Shown here in pieces: positions 35,491 to 46,267 of a DNA stretch of 64,000 nucleotides. The DNA is from Rhizobium sp. ZPR4 (lineage in GTDB: Bacteria; Pseudomonadota; Alphaproteobacteria; Rhizobiales; Rhizobiaceae). The stretch covers positions 100,439 through 164,438 of the forward strand of contig NZ_CP157972.1 in NCBI RefSeq assembly GCF_040215725.1, in the 5' to 3' direction. The translations under genes were made by a program, and so were the position numbers. Position 1 is the first letter of the stretch. Every line of letters begins with the position of its first letter. The notes below the pieces were generated by a model. The model was not told where the DNA came from. It saw only the letters and a program-made list of their open reading frames with translations, and did no database searches.

Positions 35491-38384
35491 CCGCTACCGT
35501 GAAAACCCCGAAAAAGCTGATCGAGGTCGCTCTGCCTCTGGATGCGATCAACGAGGCCGCTGCGCGCGAGAAGTCGATCCGTCACGGGCACCCGAGCACG
35601 CTGCATTTGTGGTGGGCGCGGCGACCGCTTGCCGCGGCCCGTGCTGTGATCTTCGCGCAGATGGTCAACGATCCGTCGTGGAAATGGGAGCTTGAGCATC
35701 CGGGCAAGATTCCGCCGAACAATATCAAGGCGAGTTGGGCGGCGAGCAGGAACCGACTCTTCGCCATTATCAAAGACCTAGTGCGGTGGGAGAACACTAC
35801 CAAGGAGGCAGTGCTGGTAAAAGCGCGGGCCGAAATTCGCAAATCCTGGCGTGAAACCTGCGAACTCAACAAGGATCATCCACAAGCTGCCGAGTTGTTC
35901 GATCCCGAAAAATTGCCAGCCTTCCACGACCCCTTCGCGGGCGGCGGGGCGCTCCCGCTTGAGGCACAGCGCCTCGGGTTCGAATCCTACGCGTCCGATC
36001 TCAATCCAGTCGCCGTCCTCATCAACAAAGCAATGATCGAAATCCCACCAAAGTTCGCTGGGCGTCCACCAGTGAACCCGGCGGCGGGGAGCAGCCGTGA
36101 TGCTTGGAGCAAACAGTGGGAAGGAGCGCAGGGGCTCGCCGAAGATATTCGTTACTATGGGCAATGGGTGCGTGACGAGGCGGAAAAGCGAACCCGACAT
36201 CTGTATCCGCCCGTCGAGATAACAGGAGGAATGGCGGAAGATCGACCCGACCTTAAGCCGCTCATCGGCCAGCAACTAAATGTTATTGCCTATCTCTGGG
36301 CTCGCACGGTGAACAGCCCGAACCCCGCGTTTCGTCATGTGGCGGTTCCGTTGGCATCGACTTTTGTCCTATCAAGCAAGACGGGAAAGGAAGCTTACGT
36401 CGATCCTGTAATCGATGGCGACCAGTTTCGGTTCATTGTGAGAACCGGCAGGCCTCCGGCCGCAGCAAATGATGGGACAAAGCTATCCCGTGGCGCTAAC
36501 TTCCGGTGCCTTATCTCCGGGACGGCGATTGAGCCGAACTACATCTATGCAGAGGCGAACGCTGGGCGCATGGGCACTCAGCTCATGGCAATAGTTGTCG
36601 AAACTCCGCGTGGACGCATCTACCTCTCGCCGAACGAACTGCATGAAGAAGCGTCCAGGAAGGCTTCGCCGGTGTGGAAGCCTGATACACCGATGCCAAA
36701 GAACCCGCGTTGGTTTTCACCGCCGCTCTATGGCCTGGCAACTTACGGAGATATCTTCACTTCACGCCAACTCGTCACTTTGACAACATTGAGCGACCTG
36801 ATTGGGGAATGCCAAGAAAAGGCCGAATGTGATGCGTCGGCGAGCTTACCAGATGATGTTCGAAGTCTCAGTTCTGGTGGCGGCGGCCCTAAGGCATATT
36901 CGGAAGCGGTTGCCATCTATCTCGCTTTCGCGGTTTCAAAAGTTGCGAACATCAGTTCCTCTATTGCTTCGTGGATGAGTGATCGAGGGGCCTTCAGAGA
37001 GACTTTTGCAAGGCAAGCTATCCCTATGACATGGGACTTCGCCGAGTCTAATCCATTCACCGACGCAGGTGGTAGCCTTCTCACCGCCATCGATAAGGGG
37101 GCTATGGCCATTGAGTTCCTGCCCGCGTCCGGCCGCGGCGTCGTCATTCAGGACAATGCAGCTTCACAAAGCATCTCTCTAGGTAAGGTAATATCGACTG
37201 ACCCACCATATTACGACAACATCGGCTATGCGGATTTGTCGGACTTCTTTTATGTGTGGTTACGGCGCTCTCTGCGGCCAGTGTTTCCGGATTTATTTGC
37301 AACCCTGTCAGTGCCGAAGGCAGAAGAATTGGTTGCAGACCAATACAGACACGGAGGAAAAGCAAAAGCTGAGAGATTTTTCTTGGAGGGCATGACGGAG
37401 GTGATGCACCGACTCGCCACGCAGGCTCATCCATCGACTCCGGTGACAATTTACTATGCATTTAAGCAGTCGGAGACGCAGACTTCGCAGGGAACGTCCA
37501 GTACAGGTTGGGAGACGTTCTTGGATGCTGTCATCCGTTCGGGTTTTGCGTTGACTGGCACTTGGCCTGTACGGACTGAAGGAGCTGGTCGCATCATCGC
37601 GAAAGGAACAAACGCTCTCGCATCCAGTATCGTTCTTGTTTGCCGCCCGCGTCCGGCAACGGCTGGAACTATTTCCCAGCGCGATTTTCAGCGCGAGCTG
37701 AACAGGGTTCTTCCCGAGGCACTTGACGAAATGACGCGCGGCTCGGGCGAAGATCGCTCTCCGGTCGCGCCGGTCGACCTGTCGCAGGCAATCATTGGTC
37801 CTGGCATGGCGGTATTCTCCAAATATGCCGCCGTGCTTAAGGCAGATGGTACCGCGATGACCGTGCAAATGGCCCTTCGCCTCATTAACCGCTTCCTCGC
37901 CGAAGATGACTTCGATCATGATACGCAGTTCTGCCTACATTGGTTCGAGCAATATGGCTGGAAGGAGGGCCGGTTTGGTGAAGCCGACACGCTTGCCCGC
38001 GCCAAGGGCACCAGCGTTGATGGCGTAAAGAAATCGGGTGTGATCGAGTCCGGTAGTTCGATTGTCAGACTCAAACGCTGGAAAGAATATGATCCCGATT
38101 GGGTCCCAGATAAGGACGGGCGCCTGCCGATTTGGGAGGCGCTACATCAATTGATCCGCGTGTTCAAAACGGAAGGTGAGAGCGGCGCCGGTGGGATTCT
38201 TGCAGCGATTGTCGGTAAGGCCGAACCGACCCGGCAACTTGCCTACCGACTCTATACGCTTTGCGAGCGCGCAGGTTGGGCCGAAGATGCCCGCGCCTAC
38301 AACGAAATCATAACCAGCTGGAGCGCCATCGAGTCTGCCGCAGCAGCGGCACCGAAGGCGCATCAAAGCGACCTGTTTGGCTGA
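35487..38384 (+). CDS. DUF1156-type DNA methylase (Hma methylase)
   Basis: 965 residues. The N-terminus ([49 protein letters not shown]) is the DUF1156 hallmark. [32 protein letters not shown] (147-178) is the SAM motif I region, and [25 protein letters not shown] (near residue 572) the amino-methyltransferase catalytic motif IV. Such proteins methylate the exocyclic amine of adenine or cytosine and probably mark host DNA for the system. The ATG overlaps the HNH stop by 4 bp. No specificity subunit is visible, so target choice must lie in this protein or the ATPase. Confidence 0.85.
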   Translation: MTATVKTPKKLIEVALPLDAINEAAAREKSIRHGHPSTLHLWWARRPLAAARAVIFAQMVNDPSWKWELEHPGKIPPNNIKASWAASRNRLFAIIKDLVRWENTTKEAVLVKARAEIRKSWRETCELNKDHPQAAELFDPEKLPAFHDPFAGGGALPLEAQRLGFESYASDLNPVAVLINKAMIEIPPKFAGRPPVNPAAGSSRDAWSKQWEGAQGLAEDIRYYGQWVRDEAEKRTRHLYPPVEITGGMAEDRPDLKPLIGQQLNVIAYLWARTVNSPNPAFRHVAVPLASTFVLSSKTGKEAYVDPVIDGDQFRFIVRTGRPPAAANDGTKLSRGANFRCLISGTAIEPNYIYAEANAGRMGTQLMAIVVETPRGRIYLSPNELHEEASRKASPVWKPDTPMPKNPRWFSPPLYGLATYGDIFTSRQLVTLTTLSDLIGECQEKAECDASASLPDDVRSLSSGGGGPKAYSEAVAIYLAFAVSKVANISSSIASWMSDRGAFRETFARQAIPMTWDFAESNPFTDAGGSLLTAIDKGAMAIEFLPASGRGVVIQDNAASQSISLGKVISTDPPYYDNIGYADLSDFFYVWLRRSLRPVFPDLFATLSVPKAEELVADQYRHGGKAKAERFFLEGMTEVMHRLATQAHPSTPVTIYYAFKQSETQTSQGTSSTGWETFLDAVIRSGFALTGTWPVRTEGAGRIIAKGTNALASSIVLVCRPRPATAGTISQRDFQRELNRVLPEALDEMTRGSGEDRSPVAPVDLSQAIIGPGMAVFSKYAAVLKADGTAMTVQMALRLINRFLAEDDFDHDTQFCLHWFEQYGWKEGRFGEADTLARAKGTSVDGVKKSGVIESGSSIVRLKRWKEYDPDWVPDKDGRLPIWEALHQLIRVFKTEGESGAGGILAAIVGKAEPTRQLAYRLYTLCERAGWAEDARAYNEIITSWSAIESAAAAAPKAHQSDLFG

Positions 38385-38398
38385 AGAGGGAACCGGAG

Positions 38399-41236
38399 AT
38401 GAAACCTTGGAGAGAAGTGGCTGTACCCCACCAGGACGTGCTTGAGGGAACTTTCCAGCAATCGGAGTTCGCGGCAGACATCACAGCGGTCAACACGGGC
38501 AGGGCCAGCCGTGAATATCAGGATGCTGCCGCTTTCTTCGACCGTACATTCATCACCGAGGGAATGGGGCTTCTGCTGACGCAGGTCGCGCAACGCCTTG
38601 CCGGCCGGGGCGGCGAGCCGGTCGTGCAGCTTCAGACCGCATTCGGCGGCGGCAAGACCCACACCATGCTCGCCGTCTATCACCTCGCGACCCGCAAATG
38701 TGCCTTGTCCGACCTCTCCGGCATTCCAGCGCTTGTCGATCGTGCCGGTTTGATGGAAGTGCCTCAGACTCGCGTCGCGGTGCTTGATGGTACCGCAAAC
38801 GCTCCGGGCCAGCCGTGGAAGCGCGGAAGCCAGACGATCAAGACCCTCTGGGGCGAGATGGCGTGGCAGCTCGGCGGTGCTGAAGCCTTCGCGCTTGTCG
38901 CCGAGGCTGATGCCACCGGCACATCCCCGGGTAAGGACGTTCTGCGGGAGCTTCTTGAGCGGCACGCTCCGTGCGTCGTCCTGATCGACGAGTTGGTTGC
39001 CTATATTCGCCAATTTCCGGAATCGCAGGCGATTAGCGGTGGAAGTTACGACACCAACCTATCCTTCGTGCAGGCTCTCACCGAAGCGGTGAAGCTGGTA
39101 CCGCGTGCCATCGTGCTCGCGTCCTTGCCGGAATCTGATCTTGAAGCGGGTAGTCAGCGCGGTGTCACCGCGCTGCGCGCCCTCGAAAAGACGTTCGGGC
39201 GTGTGCAGGCGCTTTGGAAGCCTGTCGCGACCGAAGAAGCCTTCGAGATTGTGCGCCGGCGGCTGTTCGAGCCGGTGCGCGATGAGAAGGCCCGTGAAGC
39301 CGCGTGCCGCGCCTTCGCTGATGCCTATATCGCCGAGGGCGTGAAGCTCCCGGCCGAAACGCAGGAACGGCATTACTACGAGCGCCTATTGCACGCCTAT
39401 CCGATCCACCCAGAGGTGTTCGATCGCCTTTATGAAGACTGGACCACCATCGACGGATTTCAACGGACGCGCGGTGTCCTGAAACTCATGGCGAAGGTCA
39501 TCTACCGGCTGTGGAAGGACGACAACAAAGACTTGCTGATCATGCCCGGCAGTCTGCCGCTCCATGATGGCAGCAGCCGCAATGAGCTGACCTACTACTT
39601 GTCCGCAGGCTGGGATGCGGTGATCGAGCGCGACATCGATGGCGACCGCGCTGAGACGACAGCTTTGGAGAACAAAGAGCCACGCTTCGGCCAGGTGGGG
39701 GCGGCCCGACGCATTGCGCGGACAGTTTTTCTCGGTAGCGCCCCATCTTCGGTCGCGTCCAAGGTTGCCGCGCGTGGCCTTGATCGCGCTCGTATCATTC
39801 TCGGTTGTCTCCAGCCGGGCCAGACCGCATCTGTCTATGCCGATGCGCTTGGTCGGCTTGCCGACCGACTGCATTATCTGAACGCTTCCGGCGACAAGAG
39901 TCAGGACACGACCCGCTTTTGGTTCGATACCCGCGCGAATTTGCGAAGAGAGATGGAGGACCGCAAACGCCGGTTTGACGATCGGTCTGAGGTGCGCGGC
40001 AAGATCGCCGAGGCTTTGAAAAAGACGGTCGGAAACGTGACGTCCTTCAATGGCGTGCATATTTTCACGCCTCATGGCGACGTGCCGGACGATACCGCCC
40101 TGCGCTTGCTCGTCCTGCCGCCGGAGACTTGGTACGCTCGAGAGGAAAACCGCCTTGCCTTTGAAGCGGTGCTGGAGATCATTGGCAAGAACGGCACAAA
40201 GCCGCGCTATCGCAGCAATCGACTGCTCTTCCTTGCCCCCGACCATGGCGCACTTTCTCGTCTCAATGATGCAACGCGCGTCGCTCTCGCTTGGGGTTCA
40301 ATTGTCGAGGACGTCAAGGAAGGCCGGCTCAACATTGACCTCTTGCAGAAGAACCAGGCCGAGAAGGAGCTGAAGAGTGCTGAGGAAGCGCTCCCGCGGG
40401 TCGTCCGCGAATGCTACAGATGGCTGCTCTGCCCCATGCAGGATGCGCCCACCGATCCCAAGCCCGGCGTTGAGGCGTTTGCTCTCAACACCACTGGCGA
40501 TTCGGTCGGCAGCGAGATCGAGCGCGTCTGCATCGACAACGAGCTGGTGATTCCCACCTGGTCGCCGATCCATCTGCGGGCAAAGTTAAAGGAACTCTAC
40601 TGGAAGGGCGGTCAGAGCACGGCGAACGCAGCCAGCTTTTACGAGGACACACTTCGCTATCTCTATCTCCCACGTCTCAAGACGCGGGATGTTCTCGCTC
40701 AGGCGGTCCGCGCCGGCGCGGCCAGCCGGGATTTCTTCGGCACAGCCTACGGCGAAGCCGATGACAGGTTCGAGGGCTTCTCCTTTGGCGGGGGCAATGT
40801 CGTCTTCGACGACACTTTGCTCCTGATCGAGCCGCAGGCGGCCCGAGACTACGAGGATGCAACGCGGCCAGCGCCGGCTCCCGTTCCGGCTGCAACCCCT
40901 ACGGACACGACCTCAAGTGGCCTGGCCGTGGAGCCGAGCGCTTACGTTCCTAATGGTGGCGGCACAACGCACGAGCCGGTGATCGCGCCTGCACCGGCCG
41001 CGGCGAAGCCGAAAACTTTCTATGGCTCGGCCGAAGTCCCCCCCGCGACCGCTAAGATGCGCCTTGTCCAGATCGCCGAGGAGATAGTGTCGGTGCTCAC
41101 CTCCGACCCGAATGCGACCGTCCGCCTTGTGGTGGAAATCTCGGCCGAGTTTCCAGACGGGGCAAGCGACGGCGTGAGACGTGCAGTCTTGGAGAACGCA
41201 CGTAGCCTCGGCCTGAAATCGGCCGATTGGGAGTGA
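38399..41236 (+). CDS. DUF499 AAA+ ATPase (Hma ATPase)
   Basis: 945 residues. [25 protein letters not shown] (74-98) holds Walker [21 protein letters not shown]alker B, and [23 protein letters not shown] the sensor-1 region: the DUF499 family seen beside DUF1156 methylases. The C-terminal 150 residues are Pro/Ala-rich, followed by a short helical-beta domain ([51 protein letters not shown]). The start ATG 38399 follows GAGGG by 8 bases, 14 bp after the methylase stop. It closes the five-gene operon. Its role in targeting or remodelling DNA is inferred. Confidence 0.85.
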   Translation: MKPWREVAVPHQDVLEGTFQQSEFAADITAVNTGRASREYQDAAAFFDRTFITEGMGLLLTQVAQRLAGRGGEPVVQLQTAFGGGKTHTMLAVYHLATRKCALSDLSGIPALVDRAGLMEVPQTRVAVLDGTANAPGQPWKRGSQTIKTLWGEMAWQLGGAEAFALVAEADATGTSPGKDVLRELLERHAPCVVLIDELVAYIRQFPESQAISGGSYDTNLSFVQALTEAVKLVPRAIVLASLPESDLEAGSQRGVTALRALEKTFGRVQALWKPVATEEAFEIVRRRLFEPVRDEKAREAACRAFADAYIAEGVKLPAETQERHYYERLLHAYPIHPEVFDRLYEDWTTIDGFQRTRGVLKLMAKVIYRLWKDDNKDLLIMPGSLPLHDGSSRNELTYYLSAGWDAVIERDIDGDRAETTALENKEPRFGQVGAARRIARTVFLGSAPSSVASKVAARGLDRARIILGCLQPGQTASVYADALGRLADRLHYLNASGDKSQDTTRFWFDTRANLRREMEDRKRRFDDRSEVRGKIAEALKKTVGNVTSFNGVHIFTPHGDVPDDTALRLLVLPPETWYAREENRLAFEAVLEIIGKNGTKPRYRSNRLLFLAPDHGALSRLNDATRVALAWGSIVEDVKEGRLNIDLLQKNQAEKELKSAEEALPRVVRECYRWLLCPMQDAPTDPKPGVEAFALNTTGDSVGSEIERVCIDNELVIPTWSPIHLRAKLKELYWKGGQSTANAASFYEDTLRYLYLPRLKTRDVLAQAVRAGAASRDFFGTAYGEADDRFEGFSFGGGNVVFDDTLLLIEPQAARDYEDATRPAPAPVPAATPTDTTSSGLAVEPSAYVPNGGGTTHEPVIAPAPAAAKPKTFYGSAEVPPATAKMRLVQIAEEIVSVLTSDPNATVRLVVEISAEFPDGASDGVRRAVLENARSLGLKSADWE

Positions 41237-41442
41237 TTTCGCGCCGTCGTTTCGCGACTAGCCATAGGAGGCGCTGGAAATAGCGAAGCCAAGCCTCCAT
41301 GGAGCATTGTGAGCTTCGCGGTTAAGCTTCGCTGATGAATCCAAGATCGAATTCATCTCATGCGGCGCTAAAGTACCCGAGTCGCGAGCAGGTAAGCCGC
41401 CATGTAGGTCAGCTTTTGCCTTAATTCCCGATTGTCGTTTGT

Positions 41443-41645
41443 CATTTCTTCGGGGTCTTCCTCACTTTGTGTGGAGGTGTAATTTGCGGTGGGCGAAATG
41501 CTCGACGCCGTGCGGGCGGAGGTGAATTTGAGTGAAGTAGCGGCAATGCAGAGATCAAAATAGCCGACTGAAAACGACCAAGCGGGCTCTTTTAGCTCAA
41601 TTGACGGGGTCACCGCACAAAGTGAGGAAGACCCCGAAGAAATGC
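41443..41645. repeat. Perfect 29-bp inverted repeat bracketing 145 bp
   Basis: The left arm 41443-41471 (starting CATTTCTTCGGGG, ending CTTTGTG) is the exact reverse complement of 41617-41645. The interior (41472-41616) has no clear gene. The size fits a MITE-like non-autonomous element of about 203 bp, but I see no obvious target-site duplication. It lies between the end of the Hma operon and the RM-like operon, whose genes converge here, so a cruciform or a bidirectional transcript end is an alternative. The rest of the 41237-41865 gap holds no gene I can support. Confidence 0.7.
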
Positions 41646-41865
41646 AAAATGACAGCCTGCGAACGCGACGGGCCGTTCGATATCCACAGCTCGATCGCTG
41701 TCAGGAATCCGCTCGCCTGCGACCGATCGGCAATGTCTGTTGCCCAGGTTTTTGCAAATCCTTTCCCGCAAGGCGTCCGACCTCGCTCTCCCCGGTTTCA
41801 GCGAGAATGCAACTCACAGCCGCGAAAGCAATCGAGCTGGGACACCGGTTTTGCCTGATGTTAGC

Positions 41866-42588
41866 TCAGGTTGCTGCAGCAGCAGAAGCATCGACCCAAA
41901 GATGCCAGAGTGCAATGCCTCCTGGATCATTCGCTGGCGGTGGCGTGTGGGTATAGAGGAAGGATCGCCTGTGCCCAGTTCGTGAGGCGTCGTATAGCCC
42001 CAATCCAAGCGATGTCGGAGCAGATTCGACGGCGTAGTTAGTCGCTTGGGCCGGAAGCGCAAGATAAGGCGTGAGGCGCGTTTCGATGGTGCTACCATCG
42101 CGCACATAGGCAATCATCAAAGCTTCACGACCGCCCCAAGCATATTCCCCATTGAGGAATCGTTGTAAGCCTTGCCTGCAGTAAAGTTGTTCGCCTCTCG
42201 CGGCGTCGATAATCTTGGCTTCGGCGATCAGCGGGAAACGACGTGTTCGGGACGTCAGATGAATCGATAGATCGGGCCGCTTTTCCAAATGTGCACCGTC
42301 GAAGCTCAGACTCTCCTTTCCGCGCACGACAGAGGCGACGAGCTGTCTCCAGACCTGGTCCTCCTCAATCATTCGATTAAGGCGAGCCTCCAACAACGCG
42401 GTCACCTCGGTTTCGTCGCCCGTGGCCACTGTTTCAGTCGCACTTTGGCGGATCTCCTCGAAAGCCTGCACCACACCGTCGGCGATGACGTGCAGGTAAA
42501 CGTCGTCGATTGCCGCCAACGGCAGATCGACGCCACGGGTTAGTTCCGCGATCTGGTCCGGACGGGGCACACGCGCTGGAGAATTCAT
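41866..42588 (-). CDS. PD-(D/E)XK-type restriction endonuclease candidate
   Basis: 240 residues. LEKRPDLSIHLTSRTRRFPLIAEAKIIDAARGEQLYCRQGLQRFLNGEYAWGG has P105-D106 and, 16 residues on, E123-A-K125: the catalytic signature of this nuclease fold, followed by a helix with a conserved-looking Gln. The start overlaps the stop of the large methylase by 4 bp (ATGA), so the two are co-translated. This supports a restriction role for a modification-dependent or type II/IIG-like pair. The family is not named with certainty. Confidence 0.6.
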   Translation of the reverse strand: MNSPARVPRPDQIAELTRGVDLPLAAIDDVYLHVIADGVVQAFEEIRQSATETVATGDETEVTALLEARLNRMIEEDQVWRQLVASVVRGKESLSFDGAHLEKRPDLSIHLTSRTRRFPLIAEAKIIDAARGEQLYCRQGLQRFLNGEYAWGGREALMIAYVRDGSTIETRLTPYLALPAQATNYAVESAPTSLGLGLYDASRTGHRRSFLYTHTPPPANDPGGIALWHLWVDASAAAAT

Positions 42589-45500
42589 CTGCCGGCAGGC
42601 CCTTTCAAGAAATCGAGGCGTGACCAGATGATGTGTTGGGCGAGCAGACGCGCCTGTGTATCGCTCCAGTAACGGTTCTGGGCCAATCGGCCGATCAGCA
42701 GGGCCCCGTCGCGATCCTCTACGATGATCTCCGTGGCCGCTGAGGCATCGGCGACCTCAAGCAGTCCCTCCCAGTCCCGCCGCAGATCAAGATCAGACGC
42801 CTTAGGCTCCATATGCAACACAAATCCCAGCCACGGTGAGGCTGGACGATCGGCGATCATGTGCACGCCAATCTGTCCATCGAAGCGCTTTGCCCAAGGT
42901 TCAAGCTCGCCTCGCAGCCGCATGCAAAAGGCGGCTGCAGTCTCCGGATTGGGGCGGGCTTGCGCTGCGATCTTGGTATCGGCGAAAGGCAGGTTGAACG
43001 CCAGCGTGTCCGAAATGATCTGCAGGTCGTTTGGCCCCAACCCGTAGAGGTCCGCAACCCAGCGGTCGACATCATCCCAGCTCTTTTCAGACAGGTGCAG
43101 CCCATCGAAGAGCAGAGTGATCTCGTCAAGCACATCGGTTGGTAGCTTGCGGAAGTCGGGCAGGGGAATACGGTCCAGCGCCGCCTTTTCGATTACATCG
43201 CGCTCGAAGCCAAACTCGCCACTCGTAACGAGTGCGAGCCATAAAGCGAACTTGCTGCCGAAAACTAGTGCGAGATAGCGTACTAGGACATCCGCACGCT
43301 CGAACTCGCCGGGACTGTATCCGTAGAAATTCTCGTTATACACGACAGGCTTGTCGGAAACCGCGACACGGATCCGGCCGCGCTCGGCCGGCGGCGACTT
43401 GTGCACGATCGCCATCGGTGCCACGAATAGGCGCGGATCGCGAGGATCATGGAGGCGGTCGTGCTGAAATGTTTGGAGCTGATCGGCCCTGATCACTAGA
43501 TCGTCCAGGCTCTTGACCGTCACATCGCGCAATCCGCGCAGGTAATGTGCCGGGGCGCCCGGTTGACCATCGCCCTTTTTCCGCTCTCTACTACTGGTCT
43601 TGAGGGTCTGGTAGCCTCGTCCGGCACCCGCCATGCGACCGCGTTCGGAAATGCCGATTGCGTCGCGCCAGAAAGATTCGAGTGTAGGAAAGCCCTTCGT
43701 CCTGATCCGCTCCACAAGTCCGAGATCCGCCTTGGTCCCCCGAAACAAGATCTTCAGCAACTCGGGGGTCTCGACCAATTGCTGCGTCGCGATGATCTCC
43801 GCCGAATGCACATCTATGCGCATGGCTCCCGAGGCGTTGAGCGCCGTTTCCACCCTCGGGCTGATCAAGCGAAAGCCTGTTCCGGTCTCCGGCATGCGAT
43901 TGGTGGCGATCAGCAAACAGAAGGGCGCCGAGATTTCCGGCCAGACCTTGGTCTGCCGTAGCTCGACACCGTTGATAACCGACGTCACCTCAAGCGCCTG
44001 AAACAGCATACGCCGCGCCTCGACCATGCCATCCCCCTGTTGGAAGAGCAGACGGGCATGCAGCGCAAATGCAATCTGGGCTCCGGGCTTCGCCCACTCC
44101 ATCGCGCGCCAGACAAATGGAAGATCGAGGACCTCATTCGGAAGTGGCGGCGCAATCCTGGCTCCGGTTCGTTCGCTGGCGATACGGGTGACGGTCGACA
44201 GCACCAATGACCAATCGGTCAGCTTGGTTCCTGTCGACCACGGGGGATTGCCGACAACCATGTCGTACCGCCCGCGATGCTCGTCACCGACGAAGGGCCC
44301 AAGACTGCCGAGTGCTGCGCCAGGAGCGTCAGTGTCTGCGCCGACCCGATGGAGGACTTTGCCACGCAAATCGTCGAAGCGCAGCTTGTCGACGGGCTGC
44401 GGCTCGGGATCAAGCTCGATCGAGATCAGGTAAAGCGCCAGGGCGGCGAAACGCAGCGCTTCCTCGTTGATGTCAAAACCGGTGATCTGATCGTAGAGGA
44501 TTTCGCGCAAGCGCTGCGTGTCGGGCCGCTTGCCATCCGCGCGCCACCGGGCGGCCACCAGTTCCCTGAATGCCGTCAGGAGGAAGACGCCCGCGCCGGC
44601 CGCAGGATCGAGAATCCGCGCCTTTGCGGTCGCGCCGTCACGCTCCAGGGCGCGAAATGACGCGCGCACGAGCAAGTCGGCAATCGGCCGAGGGGTGTAA
44701 TATCCGCCTTCTTGTCGCTGCTTTGCCGGGGCGTGATTGCGCAGATAAAGCTCATATGCCTGGCTGAGCACTCCGACGGGAATGTGGGCGAAATCGAGCC
44801 GATCCCAGCGCTCCGTCCAACCGAGGAAAAGTTGCCCGCCCGGCGCGCGCATCATAATGTTTCCGAGAACACGAAAGGCTTCAGACGGCAGACGATCAAA
44901 TATGCCGTCCGACAGCGGCAGCAGATCGCCATTAAATGTCTCGTCGAGCCAGGCGCAGGTCTCGCGTGCCCTGCGGGCGTCGTTGAACATGGCCGCTGCA
45001 ACATCTGTTGCTGCCAGACCTGCAGGTAGAAGACCTCGATCCCCTAAAAAACGAGCGAAGAGTGCACGACCAACCAGCGAAATCGCGTCGCCATGGTCAA
45101 GCTCAAGACCGATCAGATGGTTGATCGCCTCGGTCAGCAGGTTGAGGACGACGTTTGAGATCCATCCCTGTTTCGTTCTTGGGACATTGGGTCGGCGATT
45201 GGCGAGATGCGGCAGCAAATCCTTGACCGCTTCGGTCGACGTGTCGACTGCGATGCGCGCCTGTGCAACGGTCTTACGATCGAGTGCGATGGAGTAGACG
45301 TCGAGCCGACCGGGTGCGACAACGCCAAGATATGGCGCATCCCCTCGCATTGCCAGCAGGCGCCGCAGCCGGTGGATTTGTTCGCTGCTATCGATCCGAT
45401 CGGCATCGACCAAGAAGACGAGCGGCTCATCCTGCCATTCATAAACGGCACCGACCACGCCAAGGATCGAGCCGCTGTCGCCTCGCGAACTGGTCAATGT

Positions 45501-45596
45501 GGCATAGGGAAGGAGCTCAGGGGCGTCGGCATCAAGCGAGTATAACGTCTGCCGATCGACGCCGAAGGCTTCAAGTCGATCCAGCCAATCAGTCAT
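42585..45596 (-). CDS. N6-adenine DNA methylase, Eco57I/type IIG-like
   Basis: 1003 residues. After an N-terminal domain of about 290 residues come GGYYTPRPIADLLV (298-310), motif I LDPAAGAGVFLLTAF (329-343), ITGFDINEEAL (371-381) and the catalytic NPPW (450-453): a gamma-class N6-adenine methylase. The C-terminal half (about 500-1000) fits a target-recognition region. The N-terminal part (EPLVFLVDADRIDSSEQIHRLRRLLAMRG) could include a helper or nuclease-like domain, but no PD-(D/E)XK motif was seen there. It sits in a tight operon: XRE regulator 27 bp upstream, nuclease candidate overlapping downstream. Confidence 0.8.
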   Translation of the reverse strand: MTDWLDRLEAFGVDRQTLYSLDADAPELLPYATLTSSRGDSGSILGVVGAVYEWQDEPLVFLVDADRIDSSEQIHRLRRLLAMRGDAPYLGVVAPGRLDVYSIALDRKTVAQARIAVDTSTEAVKDLLPHLANRRPNVPRTKQGWISNVVLNLLTEAINHLIGLELDHGDAISLVGRALFARFLGDRGLLPAGLAATDVAAAMFNDARRARETCAWLDETFNGDLLPLSDGIFDRLPSEAFRVLGNIMMRAPGGQLFLGWTERWDRLDFAHIPVGVLSQAYELYLRNHAPAKQRQEGGYYTPRPIADLLVRASFRALERDGATAKARILDPAAGAGVFLLTAFRELVAARWRADGKRPDTQRLREILYDQITGFDINEEALRFAALALYLISIELDPEPQPVDKLRFDDLRGKVLHRVGADTDAPGAALGSLGPFVGDEHRGRYDMVVGNPPWSTGTKLTDWSLVLSTVTRIASERTGARIAPPLPNEVLDLPFVWRAMEWAKPGAQIAFALHARLLFQQGDGMVEARRMLFQALEVTSVINGVELRQTKVWPEISAPFCLLIATNRMPETGTGFRLISPRVETALNASGAMRIDVHSAEIIATQQLVETPELLKILFRGTKADLGLVERIRTKGFPTLESFWRDAIGISERGRMAGAGRGYQTLKTSSRERKKGDGQPGAPAHYLRGLRDVTVKSLDDLVIRADQLQTFQHDRLHDPRDPRLFVAPMAIVHKSPPAERGRIRVAVSDKPVVYNENFYGYSPGEFERADVLVRYLALVFGSKFALWLALVTSGEFGFERDVIEKAALDRIPLPDFRKLPTDVLDEITLLFDGLHLSEKSWDDVDRWVADLYGLGPNDLQIISDTLAFNLPFADTKIAAQARPNPETAAAFCMRLRGELEPWAKRFDGQIGVHMIADRPASPWLGFVLHMEPKASDLDLRRDWEGLLEVADASAATEIIVEDRDGALLIGRLAQNRYWSDTQARLLAQHIIWSRLDFLKGPAGR

Positions 45597-45623
45597 GGCC
45601 GTACCCGTCTATCGGTGAGGCGC

Positions 45624-45908
45624 TCACGATCGAAAGTCCAGGCTCGTTTGCCGATCACCTCCGAAATGGCCGCGACGGGTTGCGCCGCGCGGCTTCTTTT
45701 TCGGCGCAACCTTGGCGATCGCGGTGCGATAGTCCACTCCCCGCGCCGCCATTTCGGCGACAAGCACGGCCACAAGCGCGATATGCTGCGGCAACTCTCC
45801 CTTTGCATAATTCGTGATCGAATTGGGGTTCATGCCAATCAACTCGGCAAAACCGCGCACGCTGAGACCTGCGCGCTCAAGCTCCCCAAGGAAGTCAATA
45901 TAAGGCAC
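45624..45908 (-). CDS. XRE-family regulator of the RM-like operon
   Basis: 94 residues. GLSVRGFAELIGMNPNSITNYAKGELPQHIALVAVLVAEMAARG is a lambda-repressor-type helix-turn-helix; the C-terminus is basic (PKKKPRGATRRGHFGG). Being first in the operon and 27 bp before the methylase gene, it acts like a controller (C) protein that times methylase and nuclease expression. The start is GTG 45908. A 20-bp dyad lies 40 bp upstream, a plausible operator. Confidence 0.75.
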   Translation of the reverse strand: MPYIDFLGELERAGLSVRGFAELIGMNPNSITNYAKGELPQHIALVAVLVAEMAARGVDYRTAIAKVAPKKKPRGATRRGHFGGDRQTSLDFRS

Positions 45909-45947
45909 CGCACCATTTCATCCCAACACACCGTTTGATGTATGATA

Positions 45948-45967
45948 GCACACAATACGATGTGTGC
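45948..45967. promoter_or_regulatory. Candidate operator upstream of the XRE/RM operon
   Basis: GCACAC, 8 bp, GTGTGC forms perfect 6-bp arms 40 bp upstream of the regulator start. It is the best candidate for its binding site. Confidence 0.45.
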
Positions 45968-46184
45968 AATGGTGTTGCGGCCGCTCCGCGTCGGATGAAA
46001 GCCGAAAAAAGCCGCTATCGCAGGCCGGCCAGATAGCAGCAGCGGCGTCCTGCCTCGGGCAACAGCAAGAAGGTCTTAGTCCGCGGTGGCAAGATCCGGG
46101 TGACGTTCTTAATTTAGGTACCAATTCTCAAATTTCGTGCGTCGATAACTATCTGATTTTATTGAAACACGAGTGCAACGGGGC

Positions 46185-46267
46185 GGGCTGTCATGAAGGC
46201 GCGGGAGCTTTATGAGCCCGATCGGCTCATTGATAGGCTGAAGGTGCGGGCGAGGAATTTTCAGTAG
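46185..46267 (+). pseudogene. Orphan 3' end of a dnaE2 gene
   Basis: The sequence translates to RAVMKARELYEPDRLIDRLKVRARNFQ-stop, nearly the last 26 codons of the intact dnaE2 at 55803-59063 ([31 protein letters not shown]), in the same orientation. Nothing upstream of 46185 belongs to dnaE2. This is a relic left when a former dnaE2 copy was replaced or deleted. The rest of the 45909-46553 gap contains the regulator's upstream region and no gene. Confidence 0.85.
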
